Shown piece by piece: positions 15,431 through 22,241 of a stretch of DNA of 24,980 bases (the stretch's first letter is position 1; every line of letters begins with the position of its first letter). This DNA comes from CAYOXX01 sp964408025 (GTDB lineage: Bacteria; Acidobacteriota; DATKUA01). The notes beneath the pieces are model-generated. The model searched no databases, had not been told where the DNA came from, and worked only from the letters and a program-made list of their open reading frames with translations. The DNA is taken from positions 1-24,980 of the forward strand of contig CAYOXX010000040.1 in the NCBI GenBank assembly GCA_964408025.1. The letters run 5' to 3'. The translations under genes were made by a program, and so were the position numbers.

Positions 15431-16102
15431 ATGTTTTCTGTGAATGTGGACGCGAGCATTCGGCAGCGCTTTCCAGCGCAGGTTACAGCGTGGTTCGGTC
15501 CGCTCGAGATCTCTGATATCACCACCAAGGCTGAAGCAGAGATCGACTCCCTGCGAAGTCACTGCCGGAGCGCCTATGAGGGGATTAGCCTGGCTGAAAT
15601 GCCGTTGATCCGCCACTGGCGGGACATCTTCAGGGCCATGGGGGCCTCTCCCAAGTACCGTTCTGCCATAGAGAATCTTCTGAGTTACTACTTAAAAACC
15701 AAGCAGTTGTACGTCATCAACGCGGTAGTCGATCTCTACAACTGGATCTCTCCCGCTCACTTGACTCCCATGGCGGCCTACGACTTTGCTCACATTGCCG
15801 GTGCACTGAGCCTTCGATTTGCGCGCAAGGGAGAGCCTTTCATTCCGCTCGGCAGCCCGAAGCAGACGGAGAAGACCAAGAGCGGGGAGGTGATTTACGC
15901 GGACGAAGAGAAAGTCGCTTGCCGCTACTGGAACTACCGGGATTGCCACGCGACACGTATTACCGATGACACCCGCTCCGTCGTATTCTTTGCCGACATC
16001 ACAGACGTTGAAACAACACCCGCCGAAGATACGCTAGAGGCCATCGCAGCCTCTCTCTCCTGGGGCCTTGGCCAGACCGTGATCCCATATACAGCAACGT
16101 AG
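15431..16102 (+). CDS. Stand-alone B3/4 domain protein (PheRS-beta editing-domain-like)
   Basis: 223 residues that match throughout the solo B3/4 family (COG3382 type), a free-standing relative of the editing domain of phenylalanyl-tRNA synthetase beta. Visible family features are HWRDIFRAMGASPKYRSAIENLL, then INAVVDLYNWISPAHLTPMAAYD, the strand region EVIYADEEKVACRYWNYRDC and the closing VVFFADI. Relatives are thought to act on mischarged aminoacyl-tRNA or free amino-acid derivatives; the exact substrate here is unknown. GC is about 52%, between core genes and the AT-rich island that follows. Upstream is a modest ribosome site (AGAGGCGG). Confidence 0.85.
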   Translation: MFSVNVDASIRQRFPAQVTAWFGPLEISDITTKAEAEIDSLRSHCRSAYEGISLAEMPLIRHWRDIFRAMGASPKYRSAIENLLSYYLKTKQLYVINAVVDLYNWISPAHLTPMAAYDFAHIAGALSLRFARKGEPFIPLGSPKQTEKTKSGEVIYADEEKVACRYWNYRDCHATRITDDTRSVVFFADITDVETTPAEDTLEAIAASLSWGLGQTVIPYTAT

Positions 16103-16223
16103 TTAGACGCGAAGGATTCAAGACCTGACCGCGAAAGTATGTAAAATTCTTTCCGTTTTTACTAGCTGTCGGTGTTTAGTGATACGGAGGTAAACGTCTG
16201 TTTCGACTCTATTGGGTGAAATC

Positions 16224-16406
16224 ATGGCTCGTCAATATCGTAAAAGAGAAGGTAATCGATACGACACATGGCATTTCTGCACCAATTGCAATAACTGGCC
16301 AAAAAGACCGACACGATACATCTCTCGTGGAACAAGACCTAGTTCTGGTGAACTCTGTGATGAATGCAAGGCTAAAGAGAATCGCGGTGTATGTAGAAAT
16401 TCTTAA
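16224..16406 (+). CDS. Small zinc-ribbon-like protein
   Basis: 60 residues, basic, with two cysteine pairs: C-x2-C in FCTNCNNWP and C-x2-C in LCDECKAKE, 26 residues apart, as in a single treble-clef or zinc-ribbon. The opening is MARQYRKREGNRYDTW. I recognise the look of a small conserved protein of unknown role but cannot name it. The ATG at 16224 is preferred over a TTG at 16212, though neither has a strong ribosome site; GGAGGT occurs further up at 16186-16191. It is 22 bp before the membrane-protein gene and likely co-transcribed. AT-rich, unlike the core genes. Confidence 0.6.
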   Translation: MARQYRKREGNRYDTWHFCTNCNNWPKRPTRYISRGTRPSSGELCDECKAKENRGVCRNS

Positions 16407-16428
16407 TTGAGTTTATGAGGTTAAACTT

Positions 16429-16956
16429 ATGGAAGAACTTGAAGAAAGAAGATTGCTAGAAGAATATCGCGCAAATGTTGAGATGTGGAAGCATAACGAT
16501 ATGCTTCGTCAACACAGAATTAGCAATCTCTTAACCGTTAACACAATCTTATTAGTTGCGCTTGGCGCATTTCTAAATTTTATGGATTCGTTATATAGTA
16601 TAGTAATTATATCTATATTCTTATCTGTATTTGGGTTGTTGATTTGTTTCATATGGAACTCAATCTTAGCCAGAAATGCTGAATATGTTCGCTTTCAAAG
16701 ATACCAGTTGCGATCAATTGAAGCTCGCTTACCTAACGTCACAACGTATACAAATATATTCGAGGGTTTCTACAAGCTTAAACCAGTTTCGTTCATAGAT
16801 ATTGATGACACTTTTATTATATCCCCTAAAGCATCATCTAGATCTACTATAACAGAGAAAAATCTACCCTTTATCATAGTGGGATTTTGGTTACTTGTAT
16901 TCATCACTAGTCTAATCGCTCTCCTTGCCTTATTTCTAGGCTGGAAAGTATCTTAA
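16429..16956 (+). CDS. Three-helix membrane protein, possibly RipA-like
   Basis: 175 residues. A charged N-terminal helix (MEELEERRLLEEYRANVEMW) leads to two adjacent membrane helices (about 32-52 and 56-78). A cytoplasmic loop with RFQRYQLRSIEARLPNVTTY follows, then a C-terminal membrane helix (about 145-170). The pattern of W-x-IL-x-RN after the second helix and LP a little later recalls the RipA-type octameric membrane proteins, but this is a resemblance, not a firm call. A GAGGT ribosome site lies 8 bases before the ATG. GC is about 35%, the lowest in the window, which suggests acquired DNA. Confidence 0.7.
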   Translation: MEELEERRLLEEYRANVEMWKHNDMLRQHRISNLLTVNTILLVALGAFLNFMDSLYSIVIISIFLSVFGLLICFIWNSILARNAEYVRFQRYQLRSIEARLPNVTTYTNIFEGFYKLKPVSFIDIDDTFIISPKASSRSTITEKNLPFIIVGFWLLVFITSLIALLALFLGWKVS

Positions 16957-17057
16957 CAAATGTACAACTTTGAGACGTAAATGTATAAATTATAATGGAG
17001 CAGCCCAGGAATTCAGGCATCGACAGAATTACGTTTTGCAAGTACCTATCGCATATA

Positions 17058-17153
17058 GTGAGGAAGCCCAGGATCGAATTCCCCAGAACTATTTATCCCC
17101 TGATGACAAGTGGCAAACTAGAGGAGCATACCTTCGCCGATGATGACTACTAA
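17058..17153 (+). pseudogene. Decayed N-terminus of a RAYT/REP-associated Y1 transposase
   Basis: A 31-codon frame begins VRKPRIEFPRTIYPLMTSGK and ends FADDDY before TAA. REP-associated tyrosine transposases (COG1943, Y1/HuH) commonly start M-x-RKPRIEFPGALYHV-x-x-RGN and then reach a DDxDY segment, so the match runs the length of the fragment. The histidine after the tyrosine is replaced by Pro and RGN by SGK, and stops break the frame. Beyond the TAA the same frame still reads YSFLPCLK, stop, AFKEA, as the next helix of the family might. The catalytic HuH and Tyr regions are absent. It is a relic and cannot be active. Confidence 0.6.
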
Positions 17154-17282
17154 TATAGTTTTCTACCCTGCTTGAAGTAGGCATTTAAGGAAGCGTGCTG
17201 ACTTGTCCTGAAGGTAAGGGGTTAATCGAATACTACTCGCCATGCCCGAATCCTAGGACTGATTCCTTTTGCATGTTGTTGC

Positions 17283-17312
17283 CTGACAACCGCGAGGATC
17301 TTGTGCTATAAT
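17283..17312 (+). promoter_or_regulatory. Strong sigma-70 promoter for the HEPN/winged-helix cassette
   Basis: CTGACA (17283-17288) and a perfect TATAAT (17307-17312) are 18 bp apart, with TGC immediately before the -10 (extended -10). The first gene of the cassette starts 45 bases downstream behind AAAGGAGG. Confidence 0.7.
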
Positions 17313-17357
17313 AATAAAATCAGTTACTCGGTGCACTACTAAAGGAGGAAAAACAAA

Positions 17358-17819
17358 ATGACTGACGCCAAAATTAAATTCGCCATAGGCGACGTTTCGT
17401 TTGAGGGCGAGGGGGAACAAGAATGGGTCACAGCACAGTTAGACAAGATTATTGAAAAGGCGCCTGATTTGATTAAACTTACACCTCAGAAGCACGTACC
17501 TTTGTCTTCTGGAACTGAGTCGCCACAGGTTACAGGCCTCACCGACACATCAGCAGCCGATAAGACCCTTGCAACATTCCTAAGAGAGAAAGGTGTAAAC
17601 AAAGTACAAGTGAAGAAGTTCCTTGCAACGGCTGTTTGGTTACATGCCAAAGGGAAGAGCCGCCTTAAAACAAGCGACGTTAATGCAGCGATTAAGGAAG
17701 CACAGCAAAGCCGCTTAGGGAATGCATCAGATTGTCTTAACCGGAATGTAACAAAAGGATTTGCTGAGAAAGACGGAAACGAGTTCTTCATTACTGAGGA
17801 TGGCAAGAGCTCTATATAA
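17358..17819 (+). CDS. Cassette protein 1: unknown, with winged-helix-like C-terminus
   Basis: 153 residues. Residues 1-40 form a short strand-rich start (IKFAIGDVSFEGEGEQEWV) and a helix (AQLDKIIEKAPDLIKL). A Ser/Thr-rich linker follows (about 45-66). The C-terminal 85 residues look like a winged helix: helix TLATFLREKGV, helix VKKFLATAVWLHAKG, helix TSDVNAAIKEAQQ, RLGNASDCLNRNV, and a wing GFAEKDGNEFFITEDG. I do not recognise a named family. It has the best ribosome site of the island (AAAGGAGG) and a strong promoter. Only 3 bases separate it from the next gene, so the two are made together. It may bind DNA and regulate the cassette or neutralise its partner; this is inference. Confidence 0.7.
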   Translation: MTDAKIKFAIGDVSFEGEGEQEWVTAQLDKIIEKAPDLIKLTPQKHVPLSSGTESPQVTGLTDTSAADKTLATFLREKGVNKVQVKKFLATAVWLHAKGKSRLKTSDVNAAIKEAQQSRLGNASDCLNRNVTKGFAEKDGNEFFITEDGKSSI

Positions 17820-17822
17820 TTT

Positions 17823-18575
17823 ATGATCACACCAGATGAAGCGCTGAGTGTACTACCTGATGGTCTTCGCCGTCCGCTTCTTGAGGAGTTCAGCAATATA
17901 ATCCGCAACTTTATGGAGCGTCAGTGGCGCCCGTCTGAGTTGTCAGGTGGACGATTTTGCGAGATCGCCTACACAATTCTCGAAGGTTATGCATGTAGTT
18001 CATATCCGTCAACTCCCCGAAAGCCATCCAACTTTGTGGATGCATGCCGGCGTCTTGAGTCAAATACTAATGCGCCGCGTAGTTTTCAGATACTCATTCC
18101 ACGTCTTTTACTTGCGTTGTATGAAATAAGGAATAACAGGAATGTAGGACACGTTGGTGGTGATGTTGATCCCGACTTCATGGACTCTACTGCTGTTGTC
18201 TCTATGTCAAGTTGGATTGTTGCCGAGCTGATTAGGGTTTTTCATGGAGTATCCACGGGGGAAGCCCAGCAGCTTGTAGAAAATATCGTTGAGCGAAGAC
18301 ACTCCCTCGTGTGGCGCTCAGGTGAAATCAGACGAGTGTTAAAACCCGACCTGTCTTTAAAAAGCCATATCATTATTCTTTTGGGATCATGTTCTACTAA
18401 AGTACACGTTGATCAGCTCTTCTCATGGACTGAATACGACAAACGCGGTTATTTCAACAAACTCATTCGTCAGTTGCACAGCCAGAGACTTGTCGAGTTT
18501 AACAAGGAATCTGGGGAAATTGAGTTGCTTCCTCCGGGACACGATTACATCTCTAAACTCTTGACCAAGTTATAA
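17823..18575 (+). CDS. Cassette protein 2: HEPN-like motif protein with C-terminal winged helix
   Basis: 250 residues. The N-terminal part (about 1-145) is all-helical and contains RNNRNVGH (103-110), an R-N-x5-H arrangement that fits the R-x4-6-H motif of HEPN ribonucleases. The setting, ALYEIRNNRNVGHVGG then SSWIVAELIRVFH, resembles the abortive-infection C-terminal (Abi_C) HEPN group. The C-terminal part (about 177-250) reads as a winged helix (SHIIILLGS, VDQLFSWTEYDKRGYFNKLIRQL, LVEF...GEIELLPPG). It starts 3 bases after the stop of its partner and has only a weak ribosome site (GGCAAGAG), consistent with coupled translation. GC is about 45%. Best guess is an RNA-targeting or toxin-like defence protein; not proven. 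Confidence 0.7.
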   Translation: MITPDEALSVLPDGLRRPLLEEFSNIIRNFMERQWRPSELSGGRFCEIAYTILEGYACSSYPSTPRKPSNFVDACRRLESNTNAPRSFQILIPRLLLALYEIRNNRNVGHVGGDVDPDFMDSTAVVSMSSWIVAELIRVFHGVSTGEAQQLVENIVERRHSLVWRSGEIRRVLKPDLSLKSHIIILLGSCSTKVHVDQLFSWTEYDKRGYFNKLIRQLHSQRLVEFNKESGEIELLPPGHDYISKLLTKL

Positions 18576-18689
18576 TGAATAACGAACTGGCGCATTCACA
18601 GTACACTATTTCCATACGTTTGTCGAAAGAGATTAGGTCTTTAATTTTAGCGTTTCATGTTTTAGCTTATTCCGTGACCAAGACGTTTA

Positions 18690-18709
18690 GGATCGAATTA
18701 CAAGGAACA
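18690..18709. repeat. 20-bp direct repeat, right edge of the accessory region
   Basis: GATCGAATTACAAGGAACAT matches 18 of 20 bases of 15143-15162, same orientation. It lies in the 156-bp gap between the HEPN-like gene and glcF, where GC content returns to the core level. Confidence 0.35.
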
Positions 18710-18731
18710 TAGCCGGACGCACCACCAATTA

Positions 18732-20042
18732 TTAGAAACGGTTGAGCAACTCTGCCAAATGCAGGACCTCCATATTGAGCTTAGTCTTACGTACGCCCGC
18801 CCGTAGCTGCAGGAGGCATCCGGGGTTAGCTGTGACGACGACTTGGGCGCCGGTGCAGCGTATGTTTTCGAGCTTGCGTTCGAGGAGCTTCATACTCATC
18901 TCGTAGTTTATGAGGTTGTAGACGCCGGCGGAGCCGCAGCACCAGTCGGCCTCGGGCAGCTCGACGAGCTCGATTCCGGGTATGCGGCGCAGGAGCTGGC
19001 GCGGCTGCTTGCTGATCCCCTGGCCGTGGATGAGGTGGCAGGGGTCGTCGTAGACGACGCGCTTATGGAACGGCGCGGGGGTCGGCAGCGCGCCATCCAG
19101 GGAAGCCAACAGCTCGGAGATGTCGCGCACGCGGGCGGAGAATGCGGTGGCGCGCTCGGCGTATTCGGCGTCGCCCTCGAGCAGGCGGCCGTATTCTTTC
19201 ATTATTGCTCCGCAGCCGGCGGAGTTGGAGACGATCAGGTCATTCCCTTCGGAGTCGAAGACCTCTATGTTCTCCCGCGCCAGCTCACGGCCGATCTCGG
19301 GCTCACCGAGGTGGACGTGCAGCGCGCCGCAGCACTGCTGCGCCGCCGGGACGGTGACTGCGAATCCGGCCTTAAGCAGCAGGTGGACTGTGGCGTGGTT
19401 GGTGCCCTGCAGCCAGTGGTCGGCGATGCAGCCGGTGAAGAACATCACGCGGCCGCGGGTTTCGCCCTCCGGCTCGAGCGTGTAGGTTGTCTTCTTTCGA
19501 ACGGGATTGTGGCGACCCAGGCGGCGCGGCATCAGGTCCTCGAGCTCGGCCAGGTGCCACGGGAGAAGTTTTAGAAATCGGGTGAAGCGTACGAGTGCGC
19601 GCAGTCCGCTCTTCTGGTAGAAGCGCAGGAATGCCATCAGTCGGTCGAGCGAGCGTGCGCGGCGGAATACGCGGCGCAGGAACAGGTTCTTGAAGAAGCG
19701 CCCGCTGCGCGGCAGCAGGTCGGCCTCGGTCAGGCGGTGGCGGCCCCACTCCATGACCTCGTGGAAGACTACGTTGTTGGGGCAGGCGGTCTCGCAGGCG
19801 CGGCACTCGAGGCAGCCGTAGAGGAAGCGGTGGAGCTCGTGCGTCAGGCCCCCCTCGCCCTCGTGGAAGGCGCGTAAAAGCGAAAGGCGGCCGCGCGGCG
19901 AGTCGGCCTCGTCGATAAGCTCGCGGTAGGTGGGGCAGGTGGCGAGGCAGATGCCGCAGCGCACGCACTGGGTCAGCTTGCGGTAGAGCTCGGCATCGGT
20001 TTCGTCGGCGAGATCCGGCCGGCGCAGCGGCGGCAGCAACAT
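18732..20042 (-). CDS. glcF: Glycolate oxidase iron-sulfur subunit GlcF
   Basis: A 436-residue electron-transfer subunit that partners GlcD in oxidising glycolate or a related 2-hydroxyacid. Two ferredoxin-type 4Fe-4S motifs are complete: C26-x2-C29-x2-C32-x3-C36-P and C77-x2-C80-x2-C83-x3-C87-P. Two CCG-type domains follow, visible as QQCCGALHVHLGE, then VYDDPCHLIHGQG and DWCCGSAGVYNL. Length is typical. The ATG overlaps the last base of the glcD stop (TAATG on the minus strand), so translation is coupled. The glycolate assignment rests on the pairing; a D-lactate or other 2-hydroxyacid substrate remains possible. Confidence 0.92.
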   Translation of the reverse strand: MLLPPLRRPDLADETDAELYRKLTQCVRCGICLATCPTYRELIDEADSPRGRLSLLRAFHEGEGGLTHELHRFLYGCLECRACETACPNNVVFHEVMEWGRHRLTEADLLPRSGRFFKNLFLRRVFRRARSLDRLMAFLRFYQKSGLRALVRFTRFLKLLPWHLAELEDLMPRRLGRHNPVRKKTTYTLEPEGETRGRVMFFTGCIADHWLQGTNHATVHLLLKAGFAVTVPAAQQCCGALHVHLGEPEIGRELARENIEVFDSEGNDLIVSNSAGCGAIMKEYGRLLEGDAEYAERATAFSARVRDISELLASLDGALPTPAPFHKRVVYDDPCHLIHGQGISKQPRQLLRRIPGIELVELPEADWCCGSAGVYNLINYEMSMKLLERKLENIRCTGAQVVVTANPGCLLQLRAGVRKTKLNMEVLHLAELLNRF

Positions 20043-21472
20043 TAGTCTACCGCCCCGCCCGCCCCGCTCGTGACCACGTCCTCGGGGAAGATCTTGCCGG
20101 GGTTGAGGATGTTGTTGGGGTCGAGCGTACGCTTCAGTGTGCGCATGACGTCGAGCGTGGGGCGGTCGTACTGGAGGCCGAGGAATTCGCTTTTCATGAT
20201 GCCGATGCCGTGCTCGCCGCTGATCGAGCCGCCCATGGCGATCACCTCTTCCATCAGCTCGCGCACTCCGGCGGCAACCTGCCCGCGCTCGTCGGGGTCG
20301 AAGCGGTCGTACATGAAATTGATGTGGATGTTGCCGTCGCCGCCGTGGCCGAAGCTGACTATCAGGAGGCCGCGCTCGCGGGCGATGGCGGCGGTGGCGC
20401 GCAGCAGGTCGGGGATGCGCGCGCGGGGGACGACAACGTCCTCGTTGAGCTTGGTGTTGGCCAGCTTGCCGACGGCGGGCGAGAGGTTCTTGCGTAAGCT
20501 CCAGACCTCGTCTTCCTCCTCCGCGCCGCTCGATGCAGCGATCTCGCCGAAGCCGTGGTCGCGGGCGATCTCTTCCACCTCGCGCAGCTCGTCCTCGACG
20601 GCAGCCGGGTGGCCGTCCACCTTGACCAGCAGCATCGCCCCGTGCGCGGGGTCGATCTCGACGCCGAGGTGGTCGCGCACCGCACCAAGGCTGTCGTCGT
20701 CCATGAACTCGATGGCCGCCGGCACGACGCGGGCGGCGATGATCGCCGAGACGCAGCGGGCGGCCGAGTCGACGTCGGGGAAGAATACGCGTGCCGTGCG
20801 CTCGGTCTTCGGCTTGGGGACCAGGCGCAGTATCGCCTTGGTGACGACGCCGAGGGTGCCCTCGCTCCCGATCAGAAGTTTCAAGAGGTTGTAGCCGGTG
20901 ACGTTCTTGATCGTGCGGCCGCCGGCGTTGATCAGCTCGCCGGTCGGCGTGACCGCCTCGAGGCCGAGAACGTAGTGCTCGGTGACGCCGTACTTGAAGG
21001 CCCGAGGTCCGCCGGCGTTTTCGGCGATGTTGCCGCCGATGGTGCAGTAGTCCGACGAGGCCGGGTCGGGCGGGTAGAAGAGCCCCAGCTCCTCGACCGC
21101 TGCTTGCAGATCTCCGGTGACCACGCCCGGCTCGACGTCTGCCGTGAGGTTCTCGCCGTCGATCTCGATGATGCGGTTCATACGCGCGAAGTTGAGCACC
21201 AGGCCCCCGCAGGTGGCCAGCGACCCGCCGCTGAAGCCGACGCCGGCTCCGCGCGGGACGACGGGAAAGAGCTCGCGGTTGGCCAGCTTCAGCGTCTCGA
21301 CCACCTGCCCGCGCTCGCGCGGGTAGGCCACCAGGTCGGGCCGGAAGATGACGTTGGCGGCGTCGTAGCCGTGGACCGTCAGCTCCTCGGGCGAGTCGAC
21401 CAGATCGGGTCCGAAGATCCCCCGCAGCTCCGCCGCGGCGATATCTGAAATAGCCATCTTCTCCGCACTCAT
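20042..21472 (-). CDS. glcD: FAD-linked 2-hydroxyacid dehydrogenase GlcD
   Basis: A 476-residue flavoprotein of the vanillyl-alcohol-oxidase fold. The FAD-binding PP-loop is PRGAGVGFSGGS (73-84), followed by PPDPASSDYCTIGGNIAENA (134-153) and the GRTIKNVTGYNL segment. The C-terminal cap has SFGHGGDGNIHIN and GEHGIGIMK, with histidines typical of the active site in GlcD/D-lactate dehydrogenases. It oxidises a 2-hydroxyacid and passes electrons to GlcF. No glcE, the third subunit of the E. coli enzyme, lies beside it. Two starts are possible: the ATG at 21472 used here, or an ATG five codons on (21457) with GGAGA ahead of it. Confidence 0.92.
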   Translation of the reverse strand: MSAEKMAISDIAAAELRGIFGPDLVDSPEELTVHGYDAANVIFRPDLVAYPRERGQVVETLKLANRELFPVVPRGAGVGFSGGSLATCGGLVLNFARMNRIIEIDGENLTADVEPGVVTGDLQAAVEELGLFYPPDPASSDYCTIGGNIAENAGGPRAFKYGVTEHYVLGLEAVTPTGELINAGGRTIKNVTGYNLLKLLIGSEGTLGVVTKAILRLVPKPKTERTARVFFPDVDSAARCVSAIIAARVVPAAIEFMDDDSLGAVRDHLGVEIDPAHGAMLLVKVDGHPAAVEDELREVEEIARDHGFGEIAASSGAEEEDEVWSLRKNLSPAVGKLANTKLNEDVVVPRARIPDLLRATAAIARERGLLIVSFGHGGDGNIHINFMYDRFDPDERGQVAAGVRELMEEVIAMGGSISGEHGIGIMKSEFLGLQYDRPTLDVMRTLKRTLDPNNILNPGKIFPEDVVTSGAGGAVD

Positions 21473-21505
21473 GCAGTCACCGTAAACAAATCACCGGGCG
21501 GAACC

Positions 21506-21533
21506 AGTATAGATCAGGTAGTGCAAGAGGCAA
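21506..21533 (-). promoter_or_regulatory. Promoter for glcD-glcF
   Basis: On the minus strand TTGCCT (21528-21533) and TATACT (21506-21511) are 16 bp apart, matching 4 and 5 of 6 bases. The -10 is 33 bases before the glcD start. Confidence 0.5.
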
Positions 21534-21552
21534 CAGGGGGCCATGTCGCCTT

Positions 21553-21957
21553 CTACCGGCGCCGCAGCAGCCAGGCCATCAGCGCGGGGCCGAAAAGGAT
21601 AGCCAGCAGCATGAGCGACCACAGGCGGCCTTCCCAGAACAGGTAGTCGGCGAAGAGCCTTTCCCAGGGGTTCCCGAAAAGGTAATGCCCGGCCAGGAAT
21701 TCGAAGGCGATCGTCAGCGCCAGCCAGATCAGGCCCGCCGCCCAAGCGGAGCGCAGGGCGACGCGGCCGCGCGTAGTGCGAGCGTATAGCCAACTGATGA
21801 ACAGCACGAAGGCGACACCGAGTGCCGACTTGTAAACATGGTTTGGATACTCGCCAAAAGCAGGTTCAACTATGAGCCTGCCGATGGTGCCGTTTGCGAC
21901 GGCGAAGAGCATCGCCAGGAGCCACAGTCCAAATACCAGGCCGGGCTTAAACATCAT
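21553..21957 (-). CDS. Four-helix membrane protein, unknown function
   Basis: 134 residues with about four membrane helices (near 5-22, 41-59, 69-88 and 109-130) and a closing Arg-rich tail (WLLRRR). No enzymatic motif is seen and I do not recognise a family. Ribosome site GGAGGT precedes two consecutive ATG codons (21957 and 21954), either of which could be used. The next minus-strand gene, glcD, has its own promoter 80 bp away, so this may be transcribed alone. A Fur-box-like sequence lies about 60 bases upstream. Confidence 0.7.
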   Translation of the reverse strand: MMFKPGLVFGLWLLAMLFAVANGTIGRLIVEPAFGEYPNHVYKSALGVAFVLFISWLYARTTRGRVALRSAWAAGLIWLALTIAFEFLAGHYLFGNPWERLFADYLFWEGRLWSLMLLAILFGPALMAWLLRRR

Positions 21958-22015
21958 GTCGACCTCCAGAATGCAATGCCTGCATCGCCGGTAGAAGCTC
22001 CATTATTGCGACTCC

Positions 22016-22034
22016 GAAAAAGATAATCATTTTC
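22016..22034. promoter_or_regulatory. Fur-box-like operator
   Basis: GAAAAAGATAATCATTTTC matches the 19-bp E. coli Fur consensus (GATAATGATAATCATTATC) at 16 of 19 positions. It sits in the 284-bp gap between two divergent genes, 59 bases upstream of the membrane-protein start at 21957. On the minus strand an AATAAT box (about 22002-22007) lies 17 bp downstream of ATGATT inside the site, so the operator would cover the -35. One match in AT-rich sequence is not proof. Confidence 0.45.
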
Positions 22035-22241
22035 GAATGCCCTGGCAAGACCGTCTACCTGGCCGGGCGGCCGCGGAGTGGCCGAATGTAAGGATGTCTC
22101 GCGCCACCGGAGCGGCGTAAGCGTTTGATCGACTCGTATTCAGCTGATGGTAACGGGCCATTCGCCGACCGGCGGTTGCGGGCGTCGGCCGATTCGAATA
22201 ATCTGTAGGGACCAACTTACAGCGCAGAGCGGAGGCGGGCC

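Larger units (their letters stand above)
16957..17357. other. Intergenic stretch with transposase relic and promoter
   Basis: Apart from the decayed transposase start (17058-17153) and the strong promoter before 17358, I see only an imperfect palindrome CCTGCTTGAAGTAGG near 17168. No intact gene is present. Confidence 0.55.

Noticed and set aside
13610..16129. Similar 13-mers TTCAAGGCCTGAC (13610) and TTCAAGACCTGAC (16117)
   Set aside because: Short enough to occur by chance and with no structure around them; noted only in case genome-wide copies exist.
16216..16410. Second 64-codon frame overlapping the zinc-ribbon gene
   Set aside because: Lacks the paired cysteines and any recognisable pattern; the other frame has a coherent zinc-ribbon.
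20555..21448. Plus-strand frame opposite glcD
   Set aside because: Antisense shadow with no family features.
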